From HNR sp040400085 (lineage in GTDB: Bacteria; Actinomycetota; Actinomycetes; Actinomycetales; Microbacteriaceae), in assembly GCA_040400085.1 (NCBI GenBank), contig JBBAQX010000021.1, forward strand, positions 1 to 64,000: a DNA stretch of 64,000 nucleotides, written 5' to 3'. Below the pieces are notes generated by a model. The model did no database searches. It was given only the letters and a program-made list of their open reading frames with translations, and had not been told where the DNA came from. The translations under genes and the position numbers were made by a program. Position 1 is the stretch's first letter. Each line of letters opens with the position of its first letter. Positions 32,892 through 43,200 of the stretch are shown here, piece after piece.

Positions 32892-34253
32892 CTACGGGGT
32901 GTACTTCACCCGGACCTTGTTGCTGAACTGCGGGGCCTTCACGGCGAGGCCCCACATCCCGAAGATGATGAACATGTGGGTCAGCTGACCCGAGATGCCG
33001 ATCGGGATGTCGAGAACAGTCGGCCCATCCGTCCCGAGGAACGGAAGGCTGATGGTCTGCTCGTCCAGCAGGTAGATGTCTCGGACGTTGTACCCCGAGT
33101 AGTTCCCGGAGATGTAGCCCGAGATCGAGTCGCCCGGGACGATCGCGAACGGCACGGGACCGGCGATCGTGTTCACCTCGCGAGCGGTGACGCCGACGCC
33201 GATGTTGACCTGATTGGGGACAACGATCCGCGTCTTGGAGTCCTGCTGCTCGTTGAAGGTGTTCTGGTCGACCGGGTTCAGCCATGCGATGGACGGAACC
33301 GGACCACCAGCCTGCACGATCTCGACCACCGCGTCGTCCACGCCCCGGCGGATGTAGCCATCCGTGTCGGGGTTGGTTGCCGGGTCGATGTTCTTGGCGC
33401 GGCCGGTGTTCAGGATGGTCCGAAGGCCAGTGAACCCGTTCGCGTCGTAGAGGCCCAGCTCGTTGGCGGCGGTGCCACCAGAGTCGGTGCCGTTGCCACC
33501 GAAGATGGTCTGCTGCATCTTCAGGGCCATGGCGCGAAGGCCACCCTGAAGCTCCAGCTGCTCGGCGTTCCAGCTCATGCCACCGGCCTGAACGGCGTAC
33601 TGGCTCTTGAGCGAGACGCCACGCCGGGTGGCGAGGATCGCCACGTTCGTCGTCTGGCGAACGTAGGTCGACCGATCATCGACCACGGTCCCCAGCTCGC
33701 CCATGAAGGCGGCTGCGCCGTAGCTGGTGATCTGCTGGTAGGTGTGGGTGAGGCCGTTCGCGGGCTCCTTGCGGAACCGGTCGAAGGCCGGGAACTGCCG
33801 GATGTACAGCTCGTACAAGACCGGCTCAAGATCCTGACGGATCAGGGCTGCCGCGCCACCCGTGTCGAGTGCGCGCTGGACATCGGGATCGACCTCGCCA
33901 CGAAGGCCACCGAACCGCTCCTGAGCGGCATAGCCGCTCCGGTTGAGCCACGCATCCAGCGGGATGCCGGTGTCGCTCCGACGCGCCTGCTGCGAGAAGA
34001 GCATCTCCAACTCGGATGTGCTCTTCTGGCGCAGGGCGGTCCGCATCTCGAACATCTGCTCGGGGCTGAGCAGCTTGCGCGTGGGCGCAGGCCGCGTGAG
34101 GCCATCACCGATGCCCTGCGTCACCACGGGGGCGACAGCATCAGCACCGACGGTGGGCTCTTCATTCAGCGCGAGCAGGGTCTTCTGGAACTGCTCCAGT
34201 GTCTCGGCGGTCTGCCGAGCAATCTGGAGCAGCTCGGGAGAGAGTCCGCTCAT
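32892..34253 (-). CDS. major capsid protein, HK97 fold
   Basis: A 453-residue protein. The first 115 residues are helical and charged (LLSPEQMFEMRTALRQKSTS), like the delta/scaffold domain removed by the protease. The rest has HK97-type features: a long helix region, beta strands around NVAILATRRGVSLKSQYAVQ and a C-terminal P/A-domain pattern (FAIVPGDSISGYI). GAGGAGT precedes the ATG, which overlaps the protease stop. Confidence 0.88.
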   Translation of the reverse strand: MSGLSPELLQIARQTAETLEQFQKTLLALNEEPTVGADAVAPVVTQGIGDGLTRPAPTRKLLSPEQMFEMRTALRQKSTSELEMLFSQQARRSDTGIPLDAWLNRSGYAAQERFGGLRGEVDPDVQRALDTGGAAALIRQDLEPVLYELYIRQFPAFDRFRKEPANGLTHTYQQITSYGAAAFMGELGTVVDDRSTYVRQTTNVAILATRRGVSLKSQYAVQAGGMSWNAEQLELQGGLRAMALKMQQTIFGGNGTDSGGTAANELGLYDANGFTGLRTILNTGRAKNIDPATNPDTDGYIRRGVDDAVVEIVQAGGPVPSIAWLNPVDQNTFNEQQDSKTRIVVPNQVNIGVGVTAREVNTIAGPVPFAIVPGDSISGYISGNYSGYNVRDIYLLDEQTISLPFLGTDGPTVLDIPIGISGQLTHMFIIFGMWGLAVKAPQFSNKVRVKYTP

Positions 34254-35629
34254 GTGTTCTTACTCCTCAGCAGGGAAAGGAAGTCGTCCGAGTAGATACC
34301 TTCGAGGCCCTCGAACTGGTTCTTGACCTCGCGGAACACCGTCCGACGTCCGACTGGCTGGTCAGCCAGCTTGTTCAGGATCGCGTTCGTGCCCGAGATG
34401 AGTTTCCCGGACAGAACCACGATCTCGTCACGCTGCCGCTCGGCCGAAGCCTTGGCGGCGATGGCCTCCTGCTCCCGGACCAACGAAGCACCCAACTCGC
34501 GGTTCAGGCTGTTCGTCAGATCGAGAAGCTGCTGGAGCATGGATGTGACCTCCACGTCCGGCGAAGAAGCCATGACGGTCTCGACCGAAGTGATGATCCC
34601 GTCAGCGGACGCAATCACTTCCTCTGTCGTACCCGTCGCGTCCTCGTCCACGGCCTCCTCGGCAGTGGGCGCAGGCTCGCTCGGAGAAGCTCCCTGCGAC
34701 GAGGCTTCACCGGTCTCGTCCCCGGTATCGATCTCGATGACGCGGATCTTGGCGTCAGTGACGTCAGGCTCCACGTCCTTCGAGTGGAAGTCGTTCTGGC
34801 ATCCGCCGCCATCTGACTTCCCATGTCCGCAGTCCGGGCAGGTCGCGGCGTCCGCGACATCCGGGCTGACTTCGGACTCTTCAATGATCGGATCCGGCGC
34901 GATGCCGAAACCGAAGTTGACCGACTCCCCCATGCCGACATCGGCGAGGTTGCCCTCGATCCGGTACGTTCCGGTGTCCGTGTCGAGCGTGAGCTGGGGA
35001 TTGCCGATCGTGTTGGATGTGATCGCCTTCTGCTGCACGGGCATCGAGAGCGACTTCATCGCGTTCTCGACCCAGCTGCGCGGGTTGGCGGGGATGCCGA
35101 CGATGCTGGTCTCCAGCAGATCGACGTGGGAGATCGTGTAGGCCCCGGTCTTCTTGTCGCGGACAGCGCCGCCCTCGGGGATGTTCGCGCCGATCGAGAT
35201 GCCGAGCTTGCTGCCCTTCTCGATGGCCTTGAACGTCTTGACCGCCCGCTCGTTCTCGTCGTTCATCACGATCGAGAAGCGGAGGTCGTAGATCGGATCT
35301 CCGTTGCGATCAACCGTCCCGGCCTGCTTGATGACGGCCGACTCGGTCTGGCCGTACACGTCCTCGGGAACTTCGTAGCTGTGGTTGCCGAAGATCGTCA
35401 GGCCATTGTTGGCGGCGCGCTCCATGTCCTCCAGAGCGGAGAGGAGCATCGTGTCGCCATGAAGATCCTTGATCGTGGACGAAGCGATGCCCTGAAGACG
35501 CATCTTGCCGTCCGGATCCCGGACAGCCTTGAGAGCCGACGGCTCCCACTCGCGCGTATCGTCGTTCCACGCTCTCGTGAAGATGTCGAAGCGGACGGCC
35601 GTCGTGATGATCTCGCCGTTCTCACCCAT
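34250..35629 (-). CDS. prohead protease fused to scaffold-like C-terminus
   Basis: A 459-residue protein. Residues 1-185 match the phage prohead protease family: His83 in IFGNHSYEV, Ser145 in LGISIGANI and the LLETSIVGIPANP strand near 175. A four-residue Cys/His cluster follows (CPDCGHGK, then CQNDFH) near 262-280, then an acidic linker and a long helical tail (350-440) resembling a scaffold. The fusion suggests one protein shapes the shell and then matures it. AGGAGGT precedes the ATG. Confidence 0.8.
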   Translation of the reverse strand: MGENGEIITTAVRFDIFTRAWNDDTREWEPSALKAVRDPDGKMRLQGIASSTIKDLHGDTMLLSALEDMERAANNGLTIFGNHSYEVPEDVYGQTESAVIKQAGTVDRNGDPIYDLRFSIVMNDENERAVKTFKAIEKGSKLGISIGANIPEGGAVRDKKTGAYTISHVDLLETSIVGIPANPRSWVENAMKSLSMPVQQKAITSNTIGNPQLTLDTDTGTYRIEGNLADVGMGESVNFGFGIAPDPIIEESEVSPDVADAATCPDCGHGKSDGGGCQNDFHSKDVEPDVTDAKIRVIEIDTGDETGEASSQGASPSEPAPTAEEAVDEDATGTTEEVIASADGIITSVETVMASSPDVEVTSMLQQLLDLTNSLNRELGASLVREQEAIAAKASAERQRDEIVVLSGKLISGTNAILNKLADQPVGRRTVFREVKNQFEGLEGIYSDDFLSLLRSKNT

Positions 35630-36896
35630 GAGTCTCTACCTCCTGTACTGGACTTGCAGCTGTGCTCAGTCCAGTGATGTAGTCATGGAACTTGGCGGCG
35701 GCGACATCCCAACTGAAGGATTTCCGCACGTGTTCCTTGCCCGCCTCGCCTAGCTTGCGGACCACCCCGCGAGCCTCATAGAGATGCTCGATCTCTTGGC
35801 TGAAGGCATTGATGTCGGCAAGCCACATGTCCTGACCGGCCGGGACGGTGATGAGCCGCTCAAGGGGCTCAATGAGAACCCCGCCGGGTCCGATGACCTC
35901 GGGGTTGGCTGAGACGTTCTGGGCCACAACCGGCACGCCGCACGCAAGCGACTGAGCGTTGCTGAGCCCAAAGCCCTCTCCGCGCGACGTCGTGACGAAG
36001 ATGTCGAACGCGTTGATGAGGCCGTTCATGTCCTGAGTCGGCCACCCGCTGTAGCGGGTGTAGTTGCCCGGTGTGTGGATCCGCTCCTTGTCCACGTCCG
36101 GCCAGCGGCCGAGCATGACAGGGATGTGAACGCCGTGCTGCATCTGCACCGTCTGGGTGTGCATGAACAGCTCGATGTCCTTGTGCTTCTGCATCAGCGG
36201 CATGACTGCCTTGAGGAAGGCCGGGTAGTCCTTGCGGCCAGAGTTCGAGTCGATCCGCCCGATGACGAAGCTGTCCTCGTTGAACCCGAACGCCCTCTTC
36301 GCCTCACGCTTCGTCCGAAGCAGTTGCCCGTTCGAGAGAGTGATCGGCTTGTCCTTGACCGACCAGTAGTGGTTCGGGTCGACCCCGTGGTAGACCATCT
36401 TGCTGGGGGTGAAGAACTGCTGGCCCCACTTGCTCATCGCCACGACGTTCGTGACCTTCGGTACCACTTCCGACCACATGGCGGGTAGATTGGTGCCATC
36501 AACTGGGGCGTAGTAGAGGATCGGTCTGGACTGGAGAAGCCAGCGTTCCTTGTCGTACGTGTTCTCGAACAAGAGATCCAGCAACACGTTCGGGTCGTTG
36601 AGGATGACCACGGCATCCAGATCACTATCCGGAGCCTCGATCAGCTTTCCCAGCAGCTCTTGGATCCTGCTCGTTCCGTAGATGTCTGACGAAAGGAGCT
36701 GGGTCGGGTTGTAGAGCTTGAGGTAGGTCTGCCGCTCTGGTTCGAGGATGGACGGGTAGTAGTCGCCCCGGTGGTTGACCGCCAGAACGTGGATGTCGTG
36801 ACCGTAGTCACGAACCAGCCGCTCGCCGATGTGATGCGTGACATGGCCGAAGCCTGTAGCGCACCCGGCGTCGCTGAGCCATAGAACTGTTGCCAC
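35622..36896 (-). CDS. GT4-type (GT-B) glycosyltransferase
   Basis: About 424 residues from GTG 36896, with GAGGGATC just upstream. N-terminal VATVLWLSDAGCATGFGHV is a GT-B nucleotide-fold start. SFVIGRIDSNSGRKDYP near 215 and TTSRGEGFGLSNAQSLACGVPVV near 305-325 are the donor-binding segments; the second Glu of the usual EX7E is Gln. It should transfer a sugar from an NDP donor. It lies at one end of the sugar island, directly before the protease gene. Confidence 0.85.
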   Translation of the reverse strand: MATVLWLSDAGCATGFGHVTHHIGERLVRDYGHDIHVLAVNHRGDYYPSILEPERQTYLKLYNPTQLLSSDIYGTSRIQELLGKLIEAPDSDLDAVVILNDPNVLLDLLFENTYDKERWLLQSRPILYYAPVDGTNLPAMWSEVVPKVTNVVAMSKWGQQFFTPSKMVYHGVDPNHYWSVKDKPITLSNGQLLRTKREAKRAFGFNEDSFVIGRIDSNSGRKDYPAFLKAVMPLMQKHKDIELFMHTQTVQMQHGVHIPVMLGRWPDVDKERIHTPGNYTRYSGWPTQDMNGLINAFDIFVTTSRGEGFGLSNAQSLACGVPVVAQNVSANPEVIGPGGVLIEPLERLITVPAGQDMWLADINAFSQEIEHLYEARGVVRKLGEAGKEHVRKSFSWDVAAAKFHDYITGLSTAASPVQEVETHG

Positions 36897-36916
36897 GTGA
36901 TCCCTCACTGATGGTG

Positions 36917-37246
36917 CTACATGCGGCGAACGAGGATCCTGTTGGGGGTCGCTACCGTCTGGATTTTCCCGTCGTTCCAGTGAACTTCCCACTGGGCGTC
37001 GTACTCGCCGTCCACGTTCAGATCCTTGACTCCCCAGCTATAGGAAACGAGTCCCTGAGATGGGGTAACGATGGTCGCGGCGGCGTTGACCGAGAAGATC
37101 TTGTCGTCCGGCTTCCGCATCTGGAACTTCACTGACGCGGCATTGGTCAGGTCCAACGGAACCGTCGGTGTCAGCTCGTCGTGGAGCTGGGCAACGATGT
37201 CCGGGGCAGTGTTTCCCTGAACGAACGTCGCCTCGATTGTCGTCAT
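36917..37246 (-). CDS. BppU-N-like or Ig-like virion protein
   Basis: A 109-residue all-beta protein (APDIVAQLHDELTPTVPLDL; ASVKFQMRKPDDK; GLVSYSWGVKDLNVDGEYDA). It resembles the N-terminal module of baseplate upper proteins that plugs fibres to the particle. GGAGGGG precedes the ATG. Lying right after the giant repeat gene, it could anchor that protein. Confidence 0.6.
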   Translation of the reverse strand: MTTIEATFVQGNTAPDIVAQLHDELTPTVPLDLTNAASVKFQMRKPDDKIFSVNAAATIVTPSQGLVSYSWGVKDLNVDGEYDAQWEVHWNDGKIQTVATPNRILVRRM

Positions 37247-37255
37247 GGACCCCTC

Positions 37256-40200
37256 CTAGACGATGACAGCGTCGATCGTGAAGCTCTTGTGCACCACATC
37301 GATCGCAGAAGCCCGAATGATCGTTTCGGCTGTCAAGGTCGCCCCGATCGCATGAATGGGATGAAGCGTTGCCCCAATCTGGTGAACCATCAGCTCAGAG
37401 CTGATCCCTGCGCTGAGGATCTCGGACAGGATCCGCTTCGGTCGGCGGACCGTGATGATGGCCGCCGCGCTGAACGAGAACTCGTTGAGGCCCTTGATGA
37501 CTGCGTCGGCAGTGAACGATCTGCGGAGGAAGAGAAGGATCGCGTCTGCCGTGAACGAGGCCGAGACCGTTCCCCGCTTGATCGCGTCGATCGTGAGGGA
37601 GATGCTGCTCGTTCGGCGAAGAACGGCAGCTGCCGTCAACAGGTTTGCGCTTTCGCGCAGGAGAACGGCCCCGGCGACGAAGCTGTGCTCGGGTGTGGCC
37701 GCGATCACCGCAGCCGCCGAGAACGACCCCGTACTGCTCGCCAGAAGGAAGGCGTCGGCCGTCAGAGAACCTGAGCGGCCAACACGCAGAACAGCGTCGG
37801 CCGTAAGGCTGGCGCTCTGTGTCTTGAGGAGGATCGCCCGGGCGCTGAACGTAGCTCCGGGGATGCCTGTAATGACGGCTGCGGCAGAGAAGCTGCCAGT
37901 TTGCGGAGACAGGATCACCGCGTCAGCGGTGACCCCGACCATTCGAGGCGCTCGCAACACCGCTGAGGCGGTGAGCTGAGCCTGTGCCGTCTTCAGAATG
38001 ACCGCGTCGGCCCCAACGGAGGACGAAGCGGCTGCGCGAACGATCGCGTCTGAAGTGAATGTAGCAGACCTAAGAGCACGGAGTACAGCATCCGTGCTGA
38101 AGTTGTTCGCCTGCGTGCGCAGAATGACCGCGTCGATCCCGAAGACCCGCGATCCAGCCCCGCCAGAGATGATCGCCTCCGCAGAGAACGACCCAGACTG
38201 GGTCCGCAGGGTGATCGCATCGACGGTCAGGCTTCCGGATTGAGCCCTTCTGATGATGGCATCAGAAACGAGCACGCCTGACTGCTGGCGGCGCAGAACC
38301 GCATCGGCTGCCAGTGCTGTTGAACGCTCTCGACGCAGGATTGCATTGGCCGTCAGGGACCCTGTCCTACCGGCCAGAAGCACGGCATCAGCGGTCGTGC
38401 TGTTGCTCTGAACCTTCTTGATAACCGCGTCGGCAGCGAAGGCGGCGACGCCCACGCCGCCAATCCAAGCCGCAGCCCCGAAGCTGCCTGTTCGCTCAAC
38501 CCGGATGATCGCGTCCGCGCTGAAGCGCGGCATGATGACGGCCGCTGCGCCGAATGATCCAGCTTGTGCTCTGAGGAGAACAGCCGATGCCGTGAAGCGC
38601 GGCATGATGACGGCCGCTGCGCCGAAGCTTCCTGTCTGTGTTCGGAAGATGACGGCGTCGGAACTGGCGGACGCGACCCTTGTCCCTGCAAAGATCGCGT
38701 CCATCGCGAAGGTAGCAGACCGAGGCACCCTCAGGATGGCTGCCGCTGTAAGCGACCCGGCCTGCCCCTTCGTGATAACTGCCGAAGCAGAGAACGAAGA
38801 CGTTGACGATTTCTTGACAATCGCGTCAGCAGTTGCCGATCCAGACCGAGCGATGCGAAGAACCGCGTTGCTTGTGAAAGCGGAGGAGCTGGTCTTCTTG
38901 AATACAGCGTCAGACGTGGCCGACGAAGCAAAGCCTCGCTTGACAACCGCATTCGCACTGAACGAACCGGCCTGTGTTCGTGAGATGATCGCGTCGGTCG
39001 TCAGGGACGCCGTGGAGCCACGGCGAAGGACAGCGTCGAGCGGGGACACGCCCAATGCCGTTCGCCTGACGACCGCATTCGCTGAGAACGCTCCGGGTTG
39101 CGCCCTGACGATGATCGCGTTGAGCGTCGCTGATCCGGTCTGCGTCTTCTTGAGGACGGCATCCGACACGAACGTCGCGGTCGCAGTCCGCTTGACCACG
39201 GCAGAGGCGGTGAGGCTACTGGCGATCGTGGCCCGAATGACCGCGTTGGCGGTCAGGTCCGCTGATGCCGCCCTCCTAATGACCGCATCAGAGGTCAGGC
39301 TGCCTGCCCGACCACGCTGAATGACCGCATCGGCGTAGGCCGAACCGACCTGCGTACGCTTGATGACTGCGTCGCCTGAGAAGGCTGCGATGCCTTCAGC
39401 GCCAATCCATGCCGCCGCACCGAAGCCGTACTCGCGAGGAACGCGAATGATCGCGGCTGCCGTGAAGACCGGCATGATGATCGCGTCCGCCGCGAACGAT
39501 CCAGACTGCCCTCGCTTGATGACAGCCGATGCCGTGAAGAGCGGCATGATGACCGCAGCAGCCGAGAAGGACCCTGTCCTAGTCGCGAAGAGAACAGCGT
39601 TCGCTGCCAGCGTTCCAGCCTGAGTCCGACGTACGATGGCGTCGGTCGTCAGGGACGAAACCCGTGGCGTGAGGATGACCGCATCCAGTCTCGCGTCCCG
39701 GGATGCGGTGGACCTGACGACCGCATTGCCCGTAAGAGTCCCGCTCCATGAGCGGAAGATCACGGCGTCAGCAGTAAGCGATCCAGCCCTCGACCGTAGC
39801 AGAACTGCGTTTGCGCTCAGAGATCCAGACTGAGGACGCAGAACAACGGCGTTCGCGGTGACCGACCCGGCTTGGCCGAGGCGCTTGATGACAGCTGATG
39901 CGCTGAATGATCCAGACTGAGTTCGCTTGACGACCGCGTCAGCAGCGAAGGACGATGCCTGACCCCTGCTAACAATCGCGTCGGCAGTAAGCGATCCGGT
40001 GCGTGGACGCAACAGCACCGCGTCGGTGATAAGCGATCCTGTGCGCTCTCGACGTACGATTGCATCGGTCGTCAGGCTAGCCGTCCCGGTGCGGCGAATG
40101 ACTGCGTCGCTACTAAGCGGTCCCGACTGAGTCCGCTTGACGACCGCATCCCCTGTCGCCGACCCGGTCTGCCCACGCTTGACAACCGCGCTGGCAGTAA

Positions 40201-43200
40201 TGGATCCAGCGATTGCCCTAAGAACGATGGCGTTGGCTGTGATCGATCCAGTTCGTTCGCGACGGATGATCGCGTCGGCTGTTCCGGATCCCGGACGATC
40301 AGGCTTGCGGATGACTGCGTCAGCCGTTCCAGAGCCGAGCTGGCCGAGCTTCTTCAGAACGGCTTCAGCGGAAAAGCTAGACGCCTGAGTTCGTTTGACG
40401 ACGGCATTGGCAGCGAGGCTCGAAGACTGAGTCCGCTTGACGATGGCATCGGAAGTCAGGGACCCCGAACGTCCCTTGCTCAGAACGGCATTAGCCGTCC
40501 CCGACCCGGACATCGTCTTCTTGACGACCGCGCTTCCTGTGATCGAACCCGCGATCGATCGCAGAACAACTGCGTTGCCTGTAATCGACCCTGCCTGCGT
40601 CCTCTTCAGGACAGAGTTAGCGGTGATCGTTCCCGGTATCGTTCTAAGAACGATCGCGTTCGCAGTGAGCGAGCCAGTACGCTCCTTGCGCAGAACAGCG
40701 TCGGCAGAAGCAGTACCCGGCTGGTTTAGACGCTTGACGACCGCATTCGCGCTGAACGACCCAGACTGAGTTCGCTTGACGACCGCGTCGGCAGTAGTTG
40801 ATCCAGCCTGCGTCTTCTGGAGAACCGCGTCGGCTGTAAAGGATCCCGGAACAGTCGCGGTACCAGCAGCTAGGTACGCACTGGCCGTGATAACCGACTC
40901 TGACCAAGACCTGTAGAGCGACTTGGCTTCGGCAGCCGTGAGGACTCTTGCCCAGACAGCAACGTCGGCAGCTCCATGCGCAATGTCCGGGTTGTATCCG
41001 AACGCAGGACTTCTACCTGCAACGGTGTTCAGTGCTTGGCTGGCCTGACCTGCGTACTCGCCATCGACATAGGCGATCCACACGCTCCCCGTGTAGACCA
41101 CGATGATGTGTCTCCACGTCCCCGAGCGGAGACCTGAAGAGGTCGTGATGTCGACCCATGTGGATCCGTTCCAGCAGCCAACTTCACCAGCTGCATTCAG
41201 AACAAGAAGGTTCCACTCCCCGGCCGCGTCCGTTCCATAGTCGAACAGAGTCCCATCTGCTCCAGCTCCCATGCGAACGGAGCACATGAACGACCGGGGA
41301 TCAGCACCAAGCGGAATGCCAGCTCCGCTGTTGGCGGTAATCCCGAAGCCAGCCGCGATCTGGGAGGCAGGAGTGGTGTCTCCAACCAGAGGCCCGGTGA
41401 TCTGGCTGATGTACTGGGGATCGATCCATGCGGTCGCACCAGAGACTTCGTCTACGAAGTCCCAGCTAACCTGTGCATCCAAGCGCCAGTAGGCGAGCGG
41501 CGAGGTAGCAAGGGTCAGGTCCGCGAACTTGCTTGCGCCACCCCATGTCCGCTTGACAATCGCGTCGGCCGTCAGTGAACCAGCGATTGACTTGAGCAGG
41601 ATTGCGTCGGCGGTCAGGGATCCGCTTTGACCCTTGAGCAGAACAGCATTGGCAGTCGCCGTTCCCGGCTGACTACGCCGAATGACAGCATTGGCCGAGA
41701 ACGATCCGCTTTGACCGCGCTTGATAACCGCGTCGACAGATGCCGACCCGGACATCGTCTTCTTGACGACCGCATTCGCGGTCAGCGATCCGGTTCGTTC
41801 CTTGCGGAGAACCGAGTTAGCAGTTGCAGACCCCGGCTGGTTGAGACGCTTGATGACCGCGTCAGCAGTTCCAGACCCCAGCTGGTTGAGACGCTTGACG
41901 ACCGCATTGGCTGTGAGCGCGGTAGGAGTGATCGTCTTCCTGACAACCGCATCGGCAAGCCAGAAGTGCGGATCTGTCGGTCCGCCATGCTGATAACGCT
42001 TGATCGCATCAGCTGTAAGCGGAGTCGGAGCGATCGTCTTGAACAGAACCGCGTTCGCGGTAACCGTCGGCGTCTGGGTCTTCTTGACGACCGCGTTCGC
42101 GGTGAGAGAGCCCGGGATGTTGAGAGCAATCTGCGCATCGATCGTCTTGCCGGTTCCGCCAGTGAACTCCAGCTTCTTCTTGACGACCGCGTTCGCGGTA
42201 ACCGTCGGCGTCTGGGTCTTCTTGACGACCGCGTTCGCGGTGAGAGAGCCCTCTACCGTCGTGTAACTAGATCCAGCTGGTCGGATCGCGATCGTTACGG
42301 TCACCCAGTCGTCACTGGCGCTATGGGTGAATGTTCCGGGGTCCTCTGAAGCGGCGGCGCTCTCTTTCTGACCCCGTGCCAGCGTTGCCCCAGTCGACCC
42401 ACCAGAAGCCGAGTACCCAGTGGCAATGTATCCAGACGGGTAGGCGCTATAGGTTCGACTCGTGTCCGAGCTGGAACCTACCAGCCAGAGCGTGTTCTCG
42501 ACATCCCAGTTGTTCGGATTGAGCGATGGAGGATTGGGGTTGGCCGATGCCCCGGTAGCACTTGCGGCTGCCAAGGCACCGGAGTTAGCAGAGTTGTCGA
42601 ACGCGCTCCCGAAAGTACCTTCCCATGTACTAGCGAGTACGCGCACAACTCGCGCACTGCCCTGTTCAGAGGCTCCCAAGTTGAACAGGAAAGAAGCTAC
42701 TTCCGTTCCATCGACTACCTTGGCCGCCCATGACAACCCGTTAGCGCCACTTGACGCCGTACCGAAGATCCACCCCGAAAGCTCGAATGAAGTGATAACT
42801 CCGGACGATCCATCCGCCGCAACGAGAAGGATGAGGAGGTCCCCGACCGCCATGTTGGTCGGGTACAAGGGCGTCATAAATGCGATGTTTGAGGTGTTCA
42901 GCCACGTCTGGCTATCTTGATGGGCGATGATTGGGAAGCTGGTCGCTGGCCTCAGAGCGATTTCGATTGCGTTGTAGGTTGTTCCGCCTGACCAGCTTGT
43001 GGATCCACCGGCAGTTCCGCTGTCAAGAACTCCGAAGATGCCACTCGCCAAGCCCGAGGTTCGGTTCGTCCAACCGCTCAAGCTGATCGACTTCGCTGTG
43101 GTCCCACTTGGAACCATCAGCATGTAGAGAGGTATGCTGGTGGACTCGCCCGGGGTTGGGGTAGACCATGTTCGAGGACTTCCGCTGCCGCTCGCGGTGT

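Noticed and set aside
32976..34295. 439-residue open frame on the + strand
   Set aside because: It is the exact antisense of the major capsid gene; the capsid reading is well supported and this one has shadow composition.
37256..42253. CRISPR-like repeat array
   Set aside because: Repeats are degenerate, in frame and protein-coding with no constant repeat plus variable spacer structure.
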